Shown here in pieces: positions 1 to 7,379 of a DNA stretch of 53,188 bases (the first letter of the stretch is position 1; every line of letters starts with the position of its first letter). The position numbers and the translations under genes were made by a program. Source of the DNA: Flaviaesturariibacter aridisoli (GTDB taxonomy: Bacteria; Bacteroidota; Bacteroidia; Chitinophagales; Chitinophagaceae); NCBI RefSeq assembly GCF_004343705.1, contig NZ_SKFH01000034.1, forward strand, positions 1-53,188, written 5' to 3'. The notes below the pieces were generated by a model. It was not told the origin of the DNA, made no database searches, and saw only the letters and a program-made list of their open reading frames with translations.

Positions 1-98
1 GGCGTGAGGCGTGAGGCGTGAGGCGTGAGGCGTGAGGCGTGAGGCGTGAGGCGTGAGGCGTGAGGCGTGAAGCGTGAAGCGTGAGGCGTGAGGCGTGA
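1..98. repeat. Heptanucleotide tandem array, unit GGCGTGA, 14 copies
   Basis: Fourteen head-to-tail 7-bp units begin at the first base of the window. Units 11 and 12 (71-84) are the variant AGCGTGA. The array touches the left edge, so it probably extends further. It lies in a non-coding spacer upstream of the AIM24-family gene and is one of several 7-bp-period arrays in this window with unrelated unit sequences. Confidence 0.95.
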
Positions 99-114
99 AG
101 CGCCCCATACCGTC

Positions 115-268
115 CCGTCATTGCGAGGAGGACGGCGTGAAGCGCCGGCTGACGAAGCCCGTCCGACTGGCGTCAGCCGGGCGGGCAAGCCTACCCTCGC
201 CGGCTCCGCTGCCCCTTGGCCGCGGACTGGTCGTGAAACAGATTGCTTCGCTTCGCTCGCAATGACGG
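115..268. repeat. Dispersed inverted-repeat element, CCGTCATTGCGAG ends
   Basis: The 13-bp arm CCGTCATTGCGAG (115-127) is repeated as its exact reverse complement CTCGCAATGACGG (256-268), enclosing about 128 bp. Arms of the type GTCATTGCGAG...CTCGCAATGAC are known from dispersed intergenic repeats in many bacterial genomes, Bacteroidota included. No protein is supported in this stretch. Confidence 0.7.
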
Positions 269-300
269 ACACAAGGGGCCAACCGGAAACCAGAAACCGG

Positions 301-328
301 AAACTATAAACTATAAACTATAAACTTT
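301..328. repeat. Heptanucleotide tandem array, unit AAACTAT
   Basis: Three perfect AAACTAT units (301-321) are followed by a degenerate fourth (AAACTTT). The array stops 5 bp before the start codon of the AIM24-family gene, so it occupies the promoter-leader position and its A/T content may contribute to promoter function. That role is inference. Confidence 0.85.
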
Positions 329-333
329 CCCAC

Positions 334-1128
334 ATGACTTCCCACGAAATCGACTACCGGATCATCGGTGAAGAAATGCAATGCGTCGAGATCGAGCTCG
401 ACCCGAACGAAACGGCGGTGGCCGAAGCCGGCGCCTTTATGATGATGGACGACGGCATCCAGATGGAGACCATCTTCGGCGACGGCCGCGCCCAGAGCCA
501 GGGCCTCATGGGCAAATTGTTCTCGGCGGGCAAGCGCCTGCTCACGGGCGAGAGCCTCTTCATGACCGCGTACACCAACATCAACAGCCACGGCAAGCGC
601 AAGGTGTACTTCGCCTCGCCCTATCCCGGCAAGATCATCCCGCTCGACCTGCTCCGCCTCGGCGGCAAGATGATCTGCCAGAAGGACGCCTTTCTCTGCG
701 CCGCCCGCGGCGTGAGCGTGGGCATCGAGTTCCAGCGCAAGCTCGGCACCGGCCTCTTCGGCGGCGAGGGCTTCATCATGCAAAAGCTCGAGGGCGACGG
801 CATGGCCTTCGTGCACGCGGGCGGCCACATCCTGGAGCGCCACCTCAATCCCGGCGAAACCCTCAAGATCGACACCGGCTGTATCGTAGCCTTCACCCCC
901 TCCTGCCACTACGACATCCAGTTCGTAGGCGGCATCAAGAATACCATCTTCGGCGGCGAAGGCCTCTTCTTCGCCACCCTCAGCGGCCCGGGCACGGTCT
1001 GGATCCAATCGCTGCCCATCTCCCGCCTGGCCAGCCGCATCCTGCAGTTCGGCTCCGTGGGCGGACGGAAAGAAGAAGGAGGCGTGTTGGGTGGATTAGG
1101 GAATATGCTGGATGGAGATGGATGGTAG
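334..1128 (+). CDS. AIM24 / TIGR00266 family protein
   Basis: A 264-residue protein of the AIM24 (old DUF124, TIGR00266) family, a beta-rich fold found in bacteria and in mitochondrial AIM24. The biochemical role in bacteria is unknown. Family features seen are the glycine-rich middle ([14 protein letters not shown]), the segment [17 protein letters not shown] near residues 180-196 and the following [20 protein letters not shown] with GPGTVW, close to the usual C-terminal block. The length is normal for the family. There is no signal peptide or membrane segment, so it is probably cytoplasmic. The ATG lies directly after a heptamer array, without a clear Shine-Dalgarno. It is monocistronic, with a terminator about 50 bp downstream. 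A short stretch very similar to codons 180-195 recurs at 3124-3171. Confidence 0.9.
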   Translation: MTSHEIDYRIIGEEMQCVEIELDPNETAVAEAGAFMMMDDGIQMETIFGDGRAQSQGLMGKLFSAGKRLLTGESLFMTAYTNINSHGKRKVYFASPYPGKIIPLDLLRLGGKMICQKDAFLCAARGVSVGIEFQRKLGTGLFGGEGFIMQKLEGDGMAFVHAGGHILERHLNPGETLKIDTGCIVAFTPSCHYDIQFVGGIKNTIFGGEGLFFATLSGPGTVWIQSLPISRLASRILQFGSVGGRKEEGGVLGGLGNMLDGDGW

Positions 1129-1135
1129 GAAGATC

Positions 1136-1163
1136 GCTGATGTCGGATGTCTGATGTCTGATG
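1136..1163. repeat. Heptanucleotide array, units like TCTGATG
   Basis: Four 7-bp units (GCTGATG, TCGGATG, TCTGATG, TCTGATG) lie between the AIM24 stop codon and its terminator. The same unit family recurs at 32246-32266, again just after a gene, and inverted at 32311-32339. Confidence 0.8.
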
Positions 1164-1180
1164 TGATTGATAAAACAAAA

Positions 1181-1208
1181 GGGCCGCTCCGGATGGAGCG
1201 GCCCTTTA
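1181..1208 (+). terminator. Rho-independent terminator of the AIM24-family gene
   Basis: A perfect 10-bp stem GGGCCGCTCC (1181-1190) / GGAGCGGCCC (1195-1204) with a GGAT loop is preceded by A-rich sequence and followed by TTTAA. It can work on both strands. Its right end overlaps the last codon of the interrupted minus-strand gene 1206-1697. Terminators of very similar sequence occur at 4661-4686 and 22693-22723. Confidence 0.85.
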
Positions 1209-1697
1209 ATGCGTTGAAGCTTTTCGCGTTAATTTCCGCGGATCATAGGATTGAAGGAAATAGGAATCAGCGACCGTCAAGATCAATTGTTCTCCCTTTC
1301 TTAACCGGACCACTGCCTTGAATATCCCTTCTTCAGGCCCACTGAGCGCGGAAACACCAATCTTCTGAATTAAATGCACCCTGCCGGCTTGAACTGTCCC
1401 GACCGATAGCTAAGCGCCTCCTAACCTTTGATCGTCTGAAAGCTTACTGGCCGCGAAGTAGACTGTGCCTTCTACCATGAGCGTTGAAGACCCGCTATCC
1501 CATCGAAATTTAGAAAACTGTACGGTAAACCCTTGCGTGTCGATACCCAATTTAGCCACCACTACCTTTTTTTCGGCCCGCACCATAGGTTCCCAATGAA
1601 CTTCACGCGCCGAGTCAATTTCCGCCCGGGAGAAATCAATCACCTGCGCATGGCCAGCTCGACCCAAAAACAGAATGATAACGAGGAGAAACTTCAG
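1206..1697 (-). pseudogene. Interrupted small secreted protein (in-frame amber codon, non-ATG start)
   Basis: One minus-strand frame from 1697 to the TAA at 1206-1208 encodes 163 codons but has an internal TAG at 1410-1412. The frame opens with CTG (1695-1697) followed by a convincing signal peptide (LKFLLVIILFLGRAGHAQ), so the CTG sits where ATG is expected. After the amber codon the same frame continues with LSVGTVQAGRVHLI and later GIFKAVVRLRKGEQLILTVA, a pattern like carboxypeptidase-regulatory-like beta domains (GA-x-VSVGTV, then a hydrophobic strand). A TTG at 1665-1667 would give an 85-residue product without the signal peptide. The intact coding character on both sides of the stop suggests recent inactivation, a base-call error, or readthrough. 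A single substitution would account for the stop. Function unknown. Confidence 0.6.
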
Positions 1698-1858
1698 TAA
1701 TCAGCGTTAAGCAAATCAGTTAAAGACGGTTATATAAATCGACGTAGTTCAATATTGTTAGCCGTCAGGAAGGATGCTGTAAAAGAAGTTGTCCCTTTTG
1801 ACAAGAATGAAAAGCAGGAAAACCGATGTCATATGTCTTTGTGAATTGTAAGACTATT

Positions 1859-2353
1859 TCAATTTCCGAACTTCTTTGAAAGGAATAAAAGAAACGTTTC
1901 CAGCACTTCGACAGAACGATAACGGTCAAACTTGCATTGTTGGGGATAGCTATTATGGCATGTATCGTAAATACATTCAAAAAATTCTTGTTTCAGATTA
2001 GAATCTGCCACTTTTAGACTGTCCCTTTTATTATGTGATTCTAAATACATTGCAGTGAATACAAATAACGGCAAGTCCAATTTGTATGATTGCGTCTGTG
2101 TAACAAAACACTCTTCGTACATCGCATTATATACATTAACACCTGTATCTAGCAGATAATTTCCCTTTGTAACGCCTCCAAACATTGCAGCTTGCGCCCG
2201 CTGTCCAAGTAGAATGGAAAAAGATCCGAAAATCTCATCCGGGTCATTTGTCGGAGTGAATCCGAAACTCTTTAGAGGTTGCAATATGGACTTTACAGTC
2301 GAGGCAATTGAATTGATGTTAGCACTGTAAAGCAGGTCAGTATATTGTCCCAT
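1859..2353 (-). CDS. Hypothetical protein, AT-rich
   Basis: A 164-residue soluble protein that I do not recognise. The start chosen is the ATG at 2353 (MGQYTDLLYSANINSIA); an upstream in-frame start at 2410 would add 19 residues of poor coding character. No signal peptide or membrane segment is seen. The central part is mixed helix/strand, and the C-terminus (SVEVLETFLLFLSKKFGN) looks amphipathic helical. The gene is clearly AT-richer than the surrounding chromosome, as are both neighbours, so this 1.2-3.1 kb patch is probably foreign in origin. No partner gene suggests a role. Confidence 0.55.
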   Translation of the reverse strand: MGQYTDLLYSANINSIASTVKSILQPLKSFGFTPTNDPDEIFGSFSILLGQRAQAAMFGGVTKGNYLLDTGVNVYNAMYEECFVTQTQSYKLDLPLFVFTAMYLESHNKRDSLKVADSNLKQEFFECIYDTCHNSYPQQCKFDRYRSVEVLETFLLFLSKKFGN

Positions 2354-2516
2354 AATATGTGGTTTGGTTTTGGAATGAATGATGCTCTGGCAATTGCATA
2401 CAACGACCAAGGCTTTGCGCTGTGACCGAGAGGAAAGTTAGGTCTTTAGTATGTTCGAAGACCTAGTGCAACGTCATTAGCTATGCGACGGACTAAACTT
2501 GAATGTCATTACAAGA

Positions 2517-3011
2517 CTATAGCTTCTCAAACAACGATTTAAAGTCGGCCATCGAGTAAATTTCAAACGTATACCTATCCGGCTGTTGCTCTTGATTTCT
2601 CTTATTGCCGACTACTGAATTGTTTACTACATAAAAATCGATCGTTTTAGTACCCTTAGTGACCGTTTTGACAATCCCTCCTGGGCTTGCCTGTAGTTGC
2701 TTCAAAAGCATCAGGAAATAGGGCTTATCCATAGTGAAAAAAGTAACGGCCCTTTCGGACAAATGAGACTCCGTACCGAATCCGACTAGCGATATCGGGC
2801 CTTGGCTCCGGTCTTTACCGAAATACCCGAATACCGTAATGGGCTTTGACTTCTTCGCTTCAATGAACTCCCACTCTTTACTAACAAAAAATTTGTTGAG
2901 CGTAACCATTTCGCTCGTCCTGATCTGAACCAGTTCCTTTAGTGTCAGTTGTTGCGAGCGAACCGTAAAGAAAATAAATAAGCCCAATACAGCCAAAGTC
3001 ACATGCTTCAT
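2517..3011 (-). CDS. Secreted hypothetical protein
   Basis: A 164-residue protein starting at MKHVTLAVLGLFIFFTVRSQQ, a typical Bacteroidota signal peptide with likely cleavage before QQ. An upstream non-preferred start would add eight residues ahead of the signal and is rejected. The mature part is about 145 residues of mixed alpha/beta with no cysteines and no recognisable domain. It is presumably periplasmic. AT-rich like its neighbour 1859-2353, same strand, 163 bp apart, so possibly one transferred unit. Function unknown. Confidence 0.7.
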   Translation of the reverse strand: MKHVTLAVLGLFIFFTVRSQQLTLKELVQIRTSEMVTLNKFFVSKEWEFIEAKKSKPITVFGYFGKDRSQGPISLVGFGTESHLSERAVTFFTMDKPYFLMLLKQLQASPGGIVKTVTKGTKTIDFYVVNNSVVGNKRNQEQQPDRYTFEIYSMADFKSLFEKL

Positions 3012-3123
3012 AAAGTTGGTTTTGATGGTGCACAACAGCCAGGACTTTCCGCGGTGGCAGCCTTAGGGAAGAAAGATAATAATATAAACTGTTTTGCCGG
3101 CATATAATGTAGCTAGGCACTCA

Positions 3124-3171
3124 AACACCGGCTGCATCGTGGCCCTCACGCCCTCCTGCAATTGCGACATC
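3124..3171 (+). pseudogene. Fragment resembling an AIM24-family gene
   Basis: Sixteen codons in one plus-strand frame (NTGCIVALTPSCNCDI) match codons 180-195 of the AIM24-family gene at 871-918 ([16 protein letters not shown]): 12 of 16 residues and 40 of 48 bases agree by my count. Similarity stops abruptly on both sides. Most simply this is a remnant of a duplicated or lost AIM24-family paralogue, left beside the heptad-repeat gene. It is too short to be functional. Confidence 0.55.
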
Positions 3172-3200
3172 TTCCTCCGACCCGCAAAGCCCCACAACTA

Positions 3201-3686
3201 CTACACTTCTCCGAGCGCCTCGTTCACACTTACTATCGCGCCAATCACACCTACCCACATTCCATCCACGAACCCGCTCTCCTTCCCCGCAATGAAACGG
3301 AACACGCCTGCAACAGAATGGGGCCCGCCTGCAAACGCATGCAACAACCCCGCAATCGCATCCGGCCCGGTCCGGAAAGCATCCGCCCCAGCCCGGAAAG
3401 CATCCGCCCCAGCCCGGAAAGCATCCGCCCGGCCCGCAGGGCCATTCGTCACACCTGCAAAGGCCTTTGAGCAGTTCGCGAATGCCCAATCGACTGCTAC
3501 AATGGCATAAAACCGGCCCGCAAACGCATAAAGCGTACTTGCAAAGGCATCCGTCCATCCTGCAACCGGGCACGACGCACCTACAACGGGGTAAAACGAC
3601 TTTGCAACGGCACCTGCACCTGCTTCCCTGTCATAAATCGTTGTCACCGTGTCATAAAGTGGGGTTGCAACGGGTAAATTTTTCAT
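3201..3686 (-). CDS. Heptapeptide-repeat protein (23 units of 7 residues)
   Basis: A 161-residue open frame from ATG (3684-3686) to TAG (3201-3203) divides exactly into 23 heptapeptides with no leftover residue. The consensus is x-x-x-x-A-F-A, where positions 5-7 are small/hydrophobic. Clear units are GWTDAFA, STLYAFA, NCSKAFA and GLLHAFA. Three adjacent copies around 3362-3424 are nearly identical at DNA level, a 21-bp tandem repeat. No signal peptide, cysteine pattern or known domain is seen. It is divergent from the gene at 3902, sharing a 215-bp spacer. The 21-bp period also gives heptad patterns in other frames, but only this one is uninterrupted over the whole array and begins with ATG. 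Whether the protein is made, and its role, are unknown. Confidence 0.5.
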   Translation of the reverse strand: MKNLPVATPLYDTVTTIYDREAGAGAVAKSFYPVVGASCPVAGWTDAFASTLYAFAGRFYAIVAVDWAFANCSKAFAGVTNGPAGRADAFRAGADAFRAGADAFRTGPDAIAGLLHAFAGGPHSVAGVFRFIAGKESGFVDGMWVGVIGAIVSVNEALGEV

Positions 3687-3901
3687 TTTTTAGCCTCTTG
3701 ATTGTCAAGAGCTTAGACCCCGAAAAACGGTTAACAGAGCCTCCGGGAACGCAACCGGTTTTGCGCAACCGAAAATTTGTCACTACCTTACTGTAGCGCT
3801 TCCGGTAGGGACGCGCTACCTACTAAACCACCTGCGAAAGGCACCACCGCACCCATTGGAAACAAGGTTTTATTTCTTAACTCACTAAATCCTTTTTCAA
3901 C

Positions 3902-4600
3902 ATGGCAAAAGCAAAAGCCTTTACCAAAAAGCAGGAATCCCAGTACAACATGCTGGAGCGCGTCGACAGCATTGCCCTGCGCCACGAAAGCACCATCAAC
4001 TCCGTCCCCGCCCTGCGGCGCCACTTCGGCCGCATGCGGCAGATCAAGGCGAATTTGTCCCGCACCCGCGACGCCCGCTTTACCGGCTCCGAAGGCGCCA
4101 CCGACAGCAAAGGCGGCGCGGCCGGACTGCTCACGACGGCCCTGCAGGAAGTGGGCAACGTGCTCTTGGGATTCGCCAACGACACCGACAACCACGAACT
4201 CCGCGCACTTACCGACCGCCCCGACTCCTATTACACCCGCGTGCGCGACGGCGAGCTGCCCGGACTCGCCGAACGCTACCTCGCCGCCGCCCGCCGCTAT
4301 AGCACCGAGCTGGCCGACTACGGCCTCAGCGACGACGCCATCGCCAACCTCGAGGCCAACAAGGGCCGCTACGAAGAACAGGCCCAGGCGCCCACCGTGG
4401 CCATCACCGACGGCAAGGGCAACACCCGCGACCTCTCCACCGGCTTCACCGAGGTGAACAAGCTGCTGGCCGAGAAGATCGATCCTGTCATCCGCGGCCT
4501 CCGCAGCAAGTACCCCGACCTCGCCCGCGACTACAACGAAGCCCGCGTCATCCGTAGAAACCCGGTGCATCGTAAACCGGAGACGGAGAGCAGTTTGTAG
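3902..4600 (+). CDS. Conserved-looking hypothetical protein, predicted helical
   Basis: A 232-residue soluble protein, rich in Ala, Arg, Asp and Glu and probably mostly helical (long charged stretches such as KKQESQYNMLERVDSIALR). The N-terminus is very basic (MAKAKAFTKKQ). I see no known catalytic motif, signal peptide or membrane segment. Codon use is like the high-GC core genes, so it is probably native. The ATG at 3902 lies 215 bp from the divergent heptad-repeat gene. The stop codon TAG (4598-4600) is formed by the last three bases of the first unit of a TTTGTAG heptamer array, and a terminator follows at 4661. Function unknown. Confidence 0.75.
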   Translation: MAKAKAFTKKQESQYNMLERVDSIALRHESTINSVPALRRHFGRMRQIKANLSRTRDARFTGSEGATDSKGGAAGLLTTALQEVGNVLLGFANDTDNHELRALTDRPDSYYTRVRDGELPGLAERYLAAARRYSTELADYGLSDDAIANLEANKGRYEEQAQAPTVAITDGKGNTRDLSTGFTEVNKLLAEKIDPVIRGLRSKYPDLARDYNEARVIRRNPVHRKPETESSL

Positions 4601-4635
4601 TTTGTGGTTTGTAGTTTGTAGTTTGTAGTTTGTAG
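4594..4635. repeat. Heptanucleotide tandem array, unit TTTGTAG, 6 copies
   Basis: Six consecutive units (second one TTTGTGG) start inside the last codons of the preceding gene, so the first unit supplies its TAG stop codon. In frame, the repeat reads as a stop in its first copy, which protects the upstream gene from expansion or contraction of the later copies. Confidence 0.9.
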
Positions 4636-4660
4636 TTGCGCGAAGCGACGATATCAAAAA

Positions 4661-4686
4661 GGCCGCCCCGGTTGGAGCGGCCTTTT
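4661..4686 (+). terminator. Rho-independent terminator
   Basis: Stem GGCCGCCCC (4661-4669) / GGAGCGGCC (4674-4682), one mismatch, loop GGTT, followed by TTTTCG and preceded by AAAAA. It ends transcription of the 3902-4600 gene and, through its A-rich left side, could also stop minus-strand transcription coming from 4787. It shares the core sequence of the terminator at 1181. Confidence 0.85.
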
Positions 4687-4786
4687 CGTATGACCTTCGG
4701 TCGCGCCGGTGCGCACTAAGAAGACGAAAAATCAAACGCTTGGGCACTGACCGGCTGCTGCGCCGTTCACGACGCGCACTCCCGCT

Positions 4787-5269
4787 CTATCCCGCCCTCT
4801 GCGGTTCCACTTCTCCCTCTGCTGCCCCGCCGATCGCCTCCGCCAGCCCGATCAGCAGGCCTTCCACCCCGCGGATGTAGCACAGGCGATATACGTTCTC
4901 GTACTGCACCACTTCGCCTACCACCTCAGCGCCGCGCCGCGCGAGGCGCTCCAGCAGCTCGTCGAGGTGGCTTACGCGGAACATCACCCGCAGGTAGCCC
5001 AGCGCATTCACGGGAGCGGTGCGATGATCGGCAATGGGGGCGGGTGTCAGAAACTGCGACAGCTCGAGGCGGCTCTGCCCGTCGGGGGTCACCATCATGG
5101 CGATCTCCACCGATTGATCGCCGAGGCCCGTCACGCGGCCGGCCCAGGGGCCTTCCACGCGCATACGGCCTTCGAGGGCCAGGCCGATCTCCGTGAAAAA
5201 CGAAACGGCGTCGTCGAGCGACGCAACAACGATGCCCATGTTGTGCATCTGCAGCAGGCTACTTTTCAT
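4787..5269 (-). CDS. VOC (glyoxalase/bleomycin-resistance-like) superfamily protein
   Basis: A 160-residue protein with the paired beta-alpha-beta-beta-beta pattern of the vicinal oxygen chelate fold. The N-terminal half begins MHNMGIVVASLDDAVSFFTEIGL, where the first metal-ligand position (usually His after the first strand) can be His9. The C-terminal half begins with the strand LGYLRVMFRVSHLDELLERL and ends with the motif YIRGVEGLLIGLAE, matching the usual RGPEG-hxhxLxE signature with its Glu ligand. The substrate cannot be told from sequence. Possible roles include lactoylglutathione-type, dioxygenase or antibiotic-binding functions. It is cytoplasmic and isolated, with repeat-rich spacer upstream. 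Confidence 0.85.
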   Translation of the reverse strand: MKSSLLQMHNMGIVVASLDDAVSFFTEIGLALEGRMRVEGPWAGRVTGLGDQSVEIAMMVTPDGQSRLELSQFLTPAPIADHRTAPVNALGYLRVMFRVSHLDELLERLARRGAEVVGEVVQYENVYRLCYIRGVEGLLIGLAEAIGGAAEGEVEPQRAG

Positions 5270-5528
5270 GATGATTCTTTGCTGGGGGTTCCGCTAAAAT
5301 TAGGGGATTCACCTGGTTGGCACCGTCCCTGAAGTAGTGCCTAACGAAAGCACCCGAGCCTCTTCCGAGTGACGGCATCCTTTTTTTGTGCGTTGCAGAA
5401 GCATTGGAAAAGGTTTTTTCTCGCAGAGAAGCGAGAGCGTTTCACGGAGGACACGGAGTGCCAGGTTCGCTACCAACAATTCACTTAAGCGGTCCTATTG
5501 ATTTGAGCATCCCTAAACCCGAGGGTAC

Positions 5529-5635
5529 GAGAGACGCCGCAGGCGGCTGAGGAAAGCTGCCGTTCCTTATGTGTGTTTGACGTTGCGTATTTCCTACGAA
5601 GTGTGGTTCCCGCTCAGCCGCTTGCGGCGTCTCTC
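5529..5635. repeat. Long inverted repeat in a 509-bp gene-free spacer
   Basis: GAGAGACGCCGCAGGCGGCT (from 5529, arm to 5551) is repeated inverted at 5613-5635 with 22 of 23 positions matching, separated by 61 bp. The flanks hold a second, outer and looser inverted pair: a segment with TTTCACGGAGGACACGGAG near 5440-5459 and a segment running CTCCGTGAATCG...CTCTGCGTGAAA near 5719-5750. Both sequence types look like dispersed intergenic repeats. No gene is supported between 5270 and 5778. Confidence 0.75.
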
Positions 5636-5778
5636 GCAAGCGCGTAGGAAACGACGGTTCAGATATTTCGTTCACCTCGCGTGTTTGTGGGTAGCTCAAA
5701 TGCTCTTTGTGCGCTCCGTGAATCGCTCCCGGCCCTCTGCGTGAAACGAAACACGCCTGCCACTCACGTTCACGGGCA

Positions 5779-6538
5779 TCAATGTTTCGGGTGGCGCTTC
5801 TTCTGGTCTTCGTTGATGCGATCCAGCGCTTCCATCGTCATCACGAAGAGCTCGTTGGTCTGCACGTTCCAGATGTTCAGGTAGTTCTTCGAAACCACGC
5901 TGTGCTGCTTCCACTTCGTAAAGCGGCCGTACAGCATCAGCGTGCACACGTCGGTGGCGGTGCAGGCGCCGCTTGCCGGTGACGGCGTTGTTGCCATCGA
6001 AGCTTACGAGGTAGTCGTTGCCGAAGACCACCAGGCCTTCCCTCTTCGGACCGGTGAGCACATACACCTTGCGGTCGACGCCGTCGATGAGCGGAATGAG
6101 GTTGAAGCTGCTGTTGGAATACGATTGAAACAGCGTGTCGGACTGCATCAGGTCCAGCGTGGCCTGCCGGATGTCATGGAGCGCCCGCTCCTCGCTGCTG
6201 AAGGGGCGTTCGGCCAGGTCCACCTTCGCCGTGCGGGTGTTGTAGGTACTGTCGAACGTGATGCTGCCGATCACGGAGGGTTGTGCGGCGCGCGAAAAGA
6301 AGACGCAGCGCGCCAGCGCCCCGTCGGTATACGAAAAATAGCCGCCGATGTTCTCGCGGTTCGTGTATGCTTCCAGGAACAGGTCGGTACCGTACCAGGA
6401 AGCCATCTCGCGGCGGTACAGGCGCCGGCCTTCGGCTACGATGGAGTCGGTGGTTTTCGTAACGGCGTCTTCCTGTGCGGAAGCCGCTACTGTAAAAAAC
6501 GAGAGCAGGAGCAGCAGGAGGGCGTTGGCTCTGTTCAT
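5779..6538 (-). pseudogene. Secreted protein of unknown function, frameshifted
   Basis: The gene starts at the ATG 6536-6538 with a signal peptide (MNRANALLLLLLSFFTVAAS, then AQ). About 190 codons run in one frame to NNAVTGKRRLH, after which coding character moves to the next frame and continues as TDVCTLMLYGRFTKWKQHSV to a TGA at 5779-5781. The shift lies roughly between 5950 and 5985. Joined, the product would be about 250 residues. The unshifted frame runs on to 5696 with an arginine-rich tail that looks like out-of-frame translation. The C-terminal piece is well conserved in style (ends NEDQKKRHPKH), so the defect is either a base-call error or a recent mutation. No catalytic motif is recognised; probably periplasmic. 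Confidence 0.7.
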
Positions 6539-6645
6539 GGCGGGACGTGCGGTTGGTTGTTCCCGAAAGATAAGCCGCACCGGTCAGAACAACAAGTCTG
6601 CCCCCGTGCGGCCCCTTCCGTGAATGCTCCCGGCCATCGCCGGTG

Positions 6646-7218
6646 CTACGAGCGCTCCACCGTGTAATTGAGTTCGGTCACCCCGTTTTTGAAGGGCTGC
6701 GTGCTTTGCAGCTTCAAGGCGGTCTTGCCCGGGATACCGGCAAACAGCGGGATGCCTTGTCCCAGGATCACCGGGTTCACAAACAGCCAGTAGCCGTCGA
6801 TGAGGCCCTGCTCCATCAGGGCATGCGTGGCCGTGGGGCTGCCGAACAGCAGGATCTCGCTGCCGTCGCCCTGCCGGAGGGCATTGACCTGCTCGGCGAG
6901 GTTGTCGCTGATGACGGTCGTGTTGGGCAGCTCGGTGCCTTTCATCGTGCGGGACATCACAAACTTGTGCGCCCCGTTGTACCAGGCGGAGTGGTCGCGG
7001 TCGTGCTTGCTCGCGCCGGGTTCCTTGCCGGCATCGGGCCAGTAGGATTCCATCATCTGGTAAGTGACGCGCCCGTACAGGGCGGCGTCGGTTTGCTGGA
7101 TCCGCTTGCCTACGTGGTCAAAGAGCTCTTCGTCCACTTTGATCCAGTTCATTTCCCCGGCCGGTCCGGCCACGAAGCCGTCGAGCGATACGTGCACGAA
7201 GGAGATTATTTTTCGCAT
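6646..7218 (-). CDS. RibD C-terminal/dihydrofolate-reductase-like family protein
   Basis: A 190-residue protein of the RibD_C / YwjB-YyaP family, which has the DHFR fold and presumably binds NADPH. The substrate is not known. Family marks are the N-terminal strand MRKIISFVHVSLDGFVAGP, LYGRVTYQMMESYWP around residue 47-61, KFVMSRTM, the glycine-rich cofactor-loop segment ILLFGSPTATHALMEQGLID, and NPVILGQGIPLFAG near the end. Length is typical. It stands alone on the minus strand, 161 bp after the LprI-type gene. A second, divergent member of the family lies at 11177-11764. Cytoplasmic. Confidence 0.88.
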   Translation of the reverse strand: MRKIISFVHVSLDGFVAGPAGEMNWIKVDEELFDHVGKRIQQTDAALYGRVTYQMMESYWPDAGKEPGASKHDRDHSAWYNGAHKFVMSRTMKGTELPNTTVISDNLAEQVNALRQGDGSEILLFGSPTATHALMEQGLIDGYWLFVNPVILGQGIPLFAGIPGKTALKLQSTQPFKNGVTELNYTVERS

Positions 7219-7379
7219 GGGTTCTTAGTTTATTGTGTCGGGTTGGTGCTGGCAACGGCCGCCAGCACACGCCGGCGGATGACCGCTAACATCGGCAACA
7301 AATTAAAGCGATTGCGGGCAAATCCACGAACGACGGGTTGGAACGGACGGAAAGCGGTCTTCAAAGTTCCTTTCAGCGA

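Noticed and set aside
1-98. Possible CRISPR array or a coding repeat
   Set aside because: Units are 7 bp with no spacers, and no cas gene is present.
3162-3660. Plus-strand heptad patterns (for example PESIRPS repeats) across the 21-bp array
   Set aside because: The 21-bp period makes every frame look periodic, but the plus-strand frames are broken by stops. Only the minus-strand frame is open over the whole array.
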